A DNA stretch of 64,000 bases from the NCBI RefSeq assembly GCF_900168015.1, contig NZ_FUYR01000001.1, positions 1,796,943-1,860,942 of the forward strand, in the 5' to 3' direction. Shown piece after piece: positions 58,738 to 64,000 of the stretch (position 1 is its first letter; each line of letters opens with the position of its first letter). The notes under the pieces were generated by a model that worked only from the letters and a program-made list of their open reading frames with translations, searched no databases and was not told the origin of the DNA. A program made the position numbers and the translations under genes. Source of the stretch: Daejeonella lutea. GTDB taxonomy: Bacteria > Bacteroidota > Bacteroidia > Sphingobacteriales > Sphingobacteriaceae.

Positions 58738-60171
58738 TCATTCAGTAAGGGTGAGTTCCCCACGATAATAGTCCAGAATTTTAGCCCGCATAACATAATC
58801 ATAACGCGCATTGATAAGATTGATCTGCGCCTGATCTAAACTATTTTTAGCTGTGGTGTAATCGACCGAATTGCCAACAGCAACAGTGAAACGTGCCTGT
58901 GCTGCCCTAAAAGCTTTTTGATACGCTTCTACTTGCTTATTAATTGATTGCAAACGTTCCCAGGCAGCTTCCGTATTCAGATATGCCAGGTCAACAGCCT
59001 GCTTAACCTGAGTTATCTCTGTTTGCTCACTAAGCTCTGCGCGCTTCAACTGCACCCGGGATTCGGCAATCTTCATCTTCGAATACCCCGAGTTTAAAAT
59101 AGGAATTCGGAGATTAAAGCTAAGTGATGAACCTAAATGATTTCCTAACTGCTCGCTATATGGAACTTTTGTGGATGAAAACGTGGGTTGCGGCCTGATC
59201 ACGGAAATTTGATTCCCGTTTAAGATGACATAGTCAGGAGTTCTTACGGGCCGCAAACCTATCAGCTCAAAATTATTGACCAGCGAGGAAGCATTGCTGT
59301 AAACATTTGAACCCAAGCTTAGGCTCGGAAAGCGCTGTGCTTTGGAGATCTGCAGACCGCGTTCCGCACTTTCCCTCCGCAACTTAACTCCGGTGATCGC
59401 TGCCAGATGGTTTAACGCAGAATTTTGAATTTCTGCCACAGAGTAGCCATACTTCTGTGGAACAGCACTGCTGCTTATCAGATCCGAAATTTCAGGAATA
59501 AAATCTACATTCATTAACTGCGCCAGAGCGAGCTTAGACGCATTTATTGAATTGGTAGTATTTGTAATGCTCAGCTCGTTTGTTGCGAGTTGACCCTCCA
59601 GGTCATACAAATGAAAGGGAGGTATGGCACCACCGTTATCAAGCGTTTGCAGGCGTTTCACATGCACACGGGTTAATTCCGCCTGAAGCTTTGCCTGCGC
59701 TAGCAGATCAGTATTTGAAAGTAACTGCAAATAAGTGAGCATTACATTCAGGGTGATAGATTCTTTTATCTTCAACTCCTCCATTTTGGATGCCTGCAAA
59801 GCCAAATTGTTTTGCCTGATAGCATTCTGATTTAGCAAGCTATTAAAGAGCATTACATTCCCCCCAAAAGAATAGCTTGCAAATCTATGGTCCTGACCGA
59901 TGTATGAATTTGTATAAGGGTCGATACTTCTTCCCTGGTTCATCCCGTGATTAACGTTGAACTGAATGGACGGCAGCAAATCCCGCTTGGACTGATTCAG
60001 GGTTATAGCGGATGATTCTGACCTGAGCGCGGCTTCCGCGATTTGCGGATTATTTTTTAAAGCAATATCGACAGCCTCTTTTAGGGTCAATTTCTTAACT
60101 TCCTGCTGAGCGTAAGCTCCATGAGCTATCGTCAAGCAAGCTGCTAAACATAAAAAATATCTCGTCTTCAT
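58738..60171 (-). CDS. TolC-family outer-membrane protein
   Basis: The 477-residue protein has a signal peptide (FLCLAACLTIAHGAYAQ) and TolC-like helical repeats (LKEAVDIALKNNPQIAEAAL, the second half starting IQNSALNHLAAITG). The start overlaps the HlyD stop by 4 bases. An inner-membrane transporter is not present, so the pair must use one encoded elsewhere. Confidence 0.91.
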   Translation of the reverse strand: MKTRYFLCLAACLTIAHGAYAQQEVKKLTLKEAVDIALKNNPQIAEAALRSESSAITLNQSKRDLLPSIQFNVNHGMNQGRSIDPYTNSYIGQDHRFASYSFGGNVMLFNSLLNQNAIRQNNLALQASKMEELKIKESITLNVMLTYLQLLSNTDLLAQAKLQAELTRVHVKRLQTLDNGGAIPPFHLYDLEGQLATNELSITNTTNSINASKLALAQLMNVDFIPEISDLISSSAVPQKYGYSVAEIQNSALNHLAAITGVKLRRESAERGLQISKAQRFPSLSLGSNVYSNASSLVNNFELIGLRPVRTPDYVILNGNQISVIRPQPTFSSTKVPYSEQLGNHLGSSLSFNLRIPILNSGYSKMKIAESRVQLKRAELSEQTEITQVKQAVDLAYLNTEAAWERLQSINKQVEAYQKAFRAAQARFTVAVGNSVDYTTAKNSLDQAQINLINARYDYVMRAKILDYYRGELTLTE

Positions 60172-61304
60172 AATCGGTGCATTTTAATTGCTTCATTTAT
60201 CAGTTCCTGAGTATCCCAATATTTATCACAGCACGACATTTGTCGTCCGGTTGATGAAAAAGGGGCAGGCCGTGAGAACAGAAAGGCCTGTAGCCTTTCG
60301 ATAAGAGATAGCTGTACAGATAATTTCCCGCCACTGCGAAGCCCGACAGGCACTTTCTCCTCGAAGACCATATCCATATGGAACCGGTCATTTACGACCT
60401 CAGGATAAACTTTATGCACAAGCAGCCTGTAATTGATCCCATCGACGGTGCATGAGCCTTTCATACCTTCAAATACTTTTTGTTTATACGACGGGCTTAG
60501 TCCGACCCTGATCTTGTATCCGCTTACGATGTCAACCTGTCCGAGGCTTTCGCCTTTACCTTTTACCTGGCCGACCCTGGCGTTTACCGACCTGAGCTGA
60601 CCGTCGACCGGGGATCGCACAATCATATTCCCCGATTTCTGGCGTAATTCCGCCAGTTCGCTCTGCATTCGGTTATAAATATTTTCCATTTGCCGCAATT
60701 GCCGCCTTACAGATGCAGAATCTTTGCTTAATGCCTCACGCGTCAGGCTTAGACGCTTTAATTGGTATTTATAGCTATTCTCGTACGACTTTAATTCCTG
60801 GGAGCCAATGGCCTTCTCGGCGAATAAATATTTATTAAGATTATAAACGCGTTCAGCTTCAGCAAGCGCGTTCTCAACTTCTGCAAGCTGGTTCAATTGC
60901 CGCATTGAATTCTGATCAGAACTATTGCGGATGCTCTGCATTTTAGAAAGAACGTTAAGTACAGCCGTTTCCTGATTTGCGAGGCTTGTCTGCAGATCGG
61001 TATTCGATAACCTAAGTATCGCCTGCCCCCTGTTCACATAATCGCCTTCTGAAACCAAAATCTCAACCACTCTGCCTCCTTCTGACGCATCGAGTTGAAC
61101 GGCCGCCAGGGGCATAACGATTCCATCAATTGCAACAGTTTCCTGATATGCGCCCTTTTTTACGAATGATTTTTCTATTGCAAGCTTCTCGATTCCGGAG
61201 GCAAAGTATAAGGCAGCGGCAACACAGGCGAGGACTATTAAAGCGCCGACAATTACCGGTATCTTTGTCTCAACCCACTTCTTTTTATTAATATCCCTTT
61301 CCAA
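60168..61304 (-). CDS. HlyD-like periplasmic adaptor
   Basis: The 378-residue protein has a single N-terminal membrane helix (VIVGALIVLACVAAALYFA), a lipoyl half (VKKGAYQETVAIDGIVMPL), a coiled hairpin and a barrel domain (GMKGSCTVDGINYRLLVHKV). It starts with TTG; no ATG or GTG is available close by. It is followed by TolC and lies next to the SusCD genes, separated by a terminator-like hairpin. Confidence 0.88.
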   Translation of the reverse strand: MERDINKKKWVETKIPVIVGALIVLACVAAALYFASGIEKLAIEKSFVKKGAYQETVAIDGIVMPLAAVQLDASEGGRVVEILVSEGDYVNRGQAILRLSNTDLQTSLANQETAVLNVLSKMQSIRNSSDQNSMRQLNQLAEVENALAEAERVYNLNKYLFAEKAIGSQELKSYENSYKYQLKRLSLTREALSKDSASVRRQLRQMENIYNRMQSELAELRQKSGNMIVRSPVDGQLRSVNARVGQVKGKGESLGQVDIVSGYKIRVGLSPSYKQKVFEGMKGSCTVDGINYRLLVHKVYPEVVNDRFHMDMVFEEKVPVGLRSGGKLSVQLSLIERLQAFLFSRPAPFSSTGRQMSCCDKYWDTQELINEAIKMHRL

Positions 61305-61417
61305 AGTTTGAATGTTTATGCTTGTTGTAGTGCCACAGGTTAAAAAATCGATTCATCATCCACAGCGTTGACATTACGCGATTCAGGTTAAGCATTACCG
61401 CCATTGTATAAATCTCT

Positions 61418-61450
61418 AAAGGCCCACCGCCTTTTACGCGATGGGCCTTT
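61418..61450. terminator. hairpin terminator after the susD gene
   Basis: AAAGGCCCA (61418-61426) pairs perfectly with TGGGCCTTT (61442-61450) around a 15-base loop; a TTTTTATTT run follows on the plus strand, a weaker CCTTTAG on the minus. It lies between the SusD stop and the HlyD start and probably ends the SusCD message. Confidence 0.65.
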
Positions 61451-61517
61451 TTATTTAAAAGGATTCACTGAGCCGGATCATACCCGGCAGTAAATTCAGG
61501 TTTTAACCTTTTTAAGA

Positions 61518-63023
61518 TTAAGGCCTGGTATCCCAGAAAACTTTGGCTAACCTATTTGGCTTTTGCACGAAATTTGCCGGATTTGCAGAAGTTTCACTCT
61601 CCGGATAAAATAACGAGCGTGGTATTTCAGGTTCAGCGCGAATCGAAGCGTCAACAGGGGTAAGTACCGGATATCCTGTACGTCTCCAGTCATTCCATGG
61701 CTCCAGAGCAACTCCATAGTTAGCAATGTATTTTTCCGTAATGATCTTAGCTACATTGGCTTCCAGGTTTGCACCATTCAGTTGCCCCTGGGTCAATATA
61801 TACGCATCCTGAGCTGAAGCTGCCACGCCAGCCATTGTCATTGATGCCCTGATCCCAGCATCGAAGAACGGCTGAGCCGCCGATGCGCCAGCGCCATATC
61901 TAAGTGCATGTTCTGCCCTGATGAAATTATACTCGGCAAAAGTCAGCATTCTTATCGGCCCTGCTCCTGTATAGGCATTGTTGTTCGTTGTATTAGCCGG
62001 GATTCTCCCCTGTGCATCAGGAACCAAAGCTGATTTCAAGTTGCCTCTTAAGAAAGTGTGCATCCTTGAATATGCATAAGATTGAGCGTCCAAAGGCGTA
62101 GAACCTTTATATTGACCTGAGCCAAATGGATATTCTGTAAAATAACTTGGTCTCCGCGGATCTGATTTAGAATTCAACAGATCGACAAAGTACTTACTTG
62201 GGAAATATTGGTCAGACCTCGAAATCTCATATTGGTGAATTGGATTATATGAAGATGCTGCGTCGACAAAATCCATTTGGAAATTATCAGCGTTTGAGGT
62301 CATGAACGGCGCATTACTCGCAATTAACGCATCTAGTTGTGCCTTTGCGAAAGCCGCGTCCTTTGCTGAATAACGCAGAAATAACCTTAATTTCAATGTA
62401 TTTGCAAATTTCTCCCATTTAACCCTGTCTCCTTTGAAAATCGTTTCGTTTGTACCAGGCGATAAGGCAGATGTGGTAGCCTTAACGTCAGCTGCCCCCT
62501 CTGTGAGCAAAACGATGATCGCTTTGTAGATATCCTCGTCATTGTCAAGTTTCGGCTGATTGATTTCAGGTGCCTTGTGAGCCTCAGAGTACGGTAGATC
62601 TCCGAAAAGATCAACTCCCTGAGAGTATACATAGGCTTTCAATATTTTCGCAACCCCGGTGTAATGAGGACTTCCGGCACTGTTTTTTAGGACATACTCA
62701 ATATCCTGTAATATGGTTGCGAACATCCGGCTGTACATTGTATTTAGATCCGTAGGCTGAATCTGATACCTGGTGTATTCTCTCGACTGTGTGCCAGGCG
62801 CATTCTGACCATCCAACTGCTGTATAGTTGTAGCTGTAAACCTGTGGAGGTCACTCCCGTTGTTGAAACCAACATTGACAGTTACATTTGTTAACACCTG
62901 TTGGATTGGAGCAAAGGTCGGTGAGTTTGGATTCGTATTTATATCCAGATATTTCTCACAGGAGGTCACTGACAGCAAAACCATTGCCATCGACCCTATT
63001 ATTATATTTTTAATCTTCTTCAT
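61518..63023 (-). CDS. SusD/RagB-family nutrient-binding lipoprotein
   Basis: The 501-residue lipoprotein has a lipobox (MVLLSVTSC), then EKYLDINTNPNSPTFA and tetratricopeptide-like helices typical of SusD-like SusD_3 proteins (ILKAYVYSQGVDLFGDLPYSEA, AEYNFIRAEHALRYGAGA). It pairs with the SusC-like receptor 13 bases upstream to import an oligomeric nutrient; the substrate cannot be read. Confidence 0.93.
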   Translation of the reverse strand: MKKIKNIIIGSMAMVLLSVTSCEKYLDINTNPNSPTFAPIQQVLTNVTVNVGFNNGSDLHRFTATTIQQLDGQNAPGTQSREYTRYQIQPTDLNTMYSRMFATILQDIEYVLKNSAGSPHYTGVAKILKAYVYSQGVDLFGDLPYSEAHKAPEINQPKLDNDEDIYKAIIVLLTEGAADVKATTSALSPGTNETIFKGDRVKWEKFANTLKLRLFLRYSAKDAAFAKAQLDALIASNAPFMTSNADNFQMDFVDAASSYNPIHQYEISRSDQYFPSKYFVDLLNSKSDPRRPSYFTEYPFGSGQYKGSTPLDAQSYAYSRMHTFLRGNLKSALVPDAQGRIPANTTNNNAYTGAGPIRMLTFAEYNFIRAEHALRYGAGASAAQPFFDAGIRASMTMAGVAASAQDAYILTQGQLNGANLEANVAKIITEKYIANYGVALEPWNDWRRTGYPVLTPVDASIRAEPEIPRSLFYPESETSANPANFVQKPNRLAKVFWDTRP

Positions 63024-63036
63024 ATTTTTCAGTTAA

Positions 63037-64000
63037 TTATAGTGTAGCTCTAAGGAAGAAACCATAATTTCTTGCCTGAGGCAAATCATTTGATGTAAAC
63101 CCTTGAGAATTACTAACACCTTGCGCGGCAGTTTCGGGATCGAAATGAGGGAAGTTAGGCGCATACAGATATAGGTTTCTTCCATTCACACCAATTTCCA
63201 GTTTACCTACTGGCGTTTTTTGGAGCAATTTAGCAGGTAGTGTATACGAAACAGATACTTCTCTTACTCTGAACCATGAGCCATCAAAAACGTATGATTC
63301 TCCGAGACCGAATGCATATAAGTTATCCCAATATGCCTGTGCCGTAACTGGTGTAGTATTCGGCTGTCCGTTGGCAAGAGTTCCTTCAATTACATAAGGT
63401 TTAGTTTGTACACCGGCAGCATCAAGACGGGCGAATTCTGCAGTTTCTTTTGCTACACCCGTTCTATAAATGTCACCTATATTCCTTGAATAGATATCTC
63501 CCCCTTTACGTATATCCAGCAGGAAACTGGTATTGAAGTTTTTGATCCTGATATTGTTCGTGATACCGGCAGTCCAGTCAGGGTTTGTATTACCGATAGC
63601 ACCCAATGTCGGACTTAAGGATGTTAATCCGTTTGCTCCAATGAGTAATTTACCATCCGGCGCACGGTTAAACTTGGAGCCAAATAATAAGCCATAAGGC
63701 TGACCCGCGTATAAACGTGTTCCGGGAGATACGAAACCACCCAATTGGATAAAGGCTACTCCAGGTGCTAATGACTCGACAGTCGGCGTAATTTTAGACC
63801 AGTTTGCAGAAACTGTCCATGCACCATTCTGCGTTTTCAATGGAGTTCCTGACAGCATCAGCTCGAAGCCTTTTTGCTTTAATGTGCCGGCATTTCTGTT
63901 CTGTGACTGGAATCCTGTTGAAGGACCGACAGGAACCTCAAAAATAAGGTCAGTAGATGATGTTCTGTAAGCGTTTGCCTCAATAGCCAACCTGTCTTTT
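63037..64000 (-). CDS. SusC/RagA-family TonB-linked receptor, C-terminal part (N-terminus outside window)
   Basis: The frame is open to the window end and gives the last ~320 residues of a SusC-like barrel: KQKGFELMLSGTPLKTQNGAWTV, SPTLGAIGNTNPDWTAGITNN, FDGSWFRVREVSVSYTLPAKLL and the end LPQARNYGFFLRATL. SusC imports the substrate captured by SusD. No glycosidase or regulator is visible in the window to name a nutrient. Confidence 0.93.
   Translation of the reverse strand, partial: KDRLAIEANAYRTSSTDLIFEVPVGPSTGFQSQNRNAGTLKQKGFELMLSGTPLKTQNGAWTVSANWSKITPTVESLAPGVAFIQLGGFVSPGTRLYAGQPYGLLFGSKFNRAPDGKLLIGANGLTSLSPTLGAIGNTNPDWTAGITNNIRIKNFNTSFLLDIRKGGDIYSRNIGDIYRTGVAKETAEFARLDAAGVQTKPYVIEGTLANGQPNTTPVTAQAYWDNLYAFGLGESYVFDGSWFRVREVSVSYTLPAKLLQKTPVGKLEIGVNGRNLYLYAPNFPHFDPETAAQGVSNSQGFTSNDLPQARNYGFFLRATL

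Noticed and set aside
61310-61340. TGGCAC upstream of the HlyD gene at 60168-61304 as a third sigma-54 promoter
   Set aside because: Spacing to the nearest GC is one base off, the -12 region does not fit and no CTGTCC-N6-GAACAG site is nearby.

Overview
The window reads as a chromosomal segment of a Bacteroidota bacterium, most likely Sphingobacteriaceae (Pedobacter/Mucilaginibacter type). The signs are a SusC/SusD pair, an ECF sigma/FecR/STN-TonB receptor/DUF4249 locus, DUF3667, DUF3570/DUF4266 and DUF5694 proteins, several TAnnTTTG -7 promoter boxes and few Shine-Dalgarno sequences. No tRNA, rRNA, CRISPR array, prophage or intact transposase gene was seen. Family names come from reading the translated sequence, not from a search.

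Layout. 1-6.1 kb (minus): PepSY/flavodoxin/FNR reductase (cut by the window edge), DUF2271 protein, exported ankyrin protein, chromate transporter and a ChrB-AraC fusion. 6.3-7.2 kb: single-domain response regulator and a glyoxalase-fold protein. 7.3-16.4 kb: ABC permease/M1-peptidase fusion with its ATPase, a divergent LytS/LytTR pair and a large FtsX/MacB permease. 16.4-17.8 kb: a small secreted protein between repeat-rich spacers. 17.8-23.7 kb (minus): a two-component system heading a thioredoxin, ApbE, DUF4266, DUF3570 and DUF2231-like cluster, a probable extracytosolic flavin redox module. 24.1-25.5 kb: L,D-transpeptidase. 25.5-29.4 kb (minus): a stressosome (RsbR, RsbS, RsbT, RsbT-PP2C and an RsbT-like/histidine-kinase hybrid). 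29.5-37.5 kb: mixed plus-strand genes among tandem, MITE-like and hairpin repeats. 37.5-48.9 kb (minus): an NtrB/NtrC pair, then a seven-gene HlyD-TolC-ATPase-four-permease efflux operon. 49.3-54.6 kb: a FecI/FecR/TonB receptor/DUF4249 locus. 54.8-58.6 kb: small exported proteins, an HxlR/NmrA divergent pair and two thioredoxin-fold proteins. 58.7-64 kb: TolC and HlyD beside SusD and the C-terminal part of SusC.

How it works together. The most striking signal is regulatory. The efflux operon and the lone permease at 13957 have the same upstream architecture: a TGGCAC sigma-54 -24 element, an exact CTGTCC-N6-GAACAG operator 50 or 51 bases upstream of it, and a second degenerate copy about one site further upstream. 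A sigma-54 activator (38953-40335) with a GSFTDA loop lies next to the efflux operon and is the natural candidate to bind these sites. This predicts a two-promoter envelope-stress or efflux regulon.

Other signals: 7-bp-period repeat arrays in six intergenic regions, two of them inside the efflux operon; a 52-54 bp tandem array; a 173-bp terminal-inverted-repeat element in two copies bracketing a histidine kinase; and a 13-G homopolymer between the sigma factor and anti-sigma genes.
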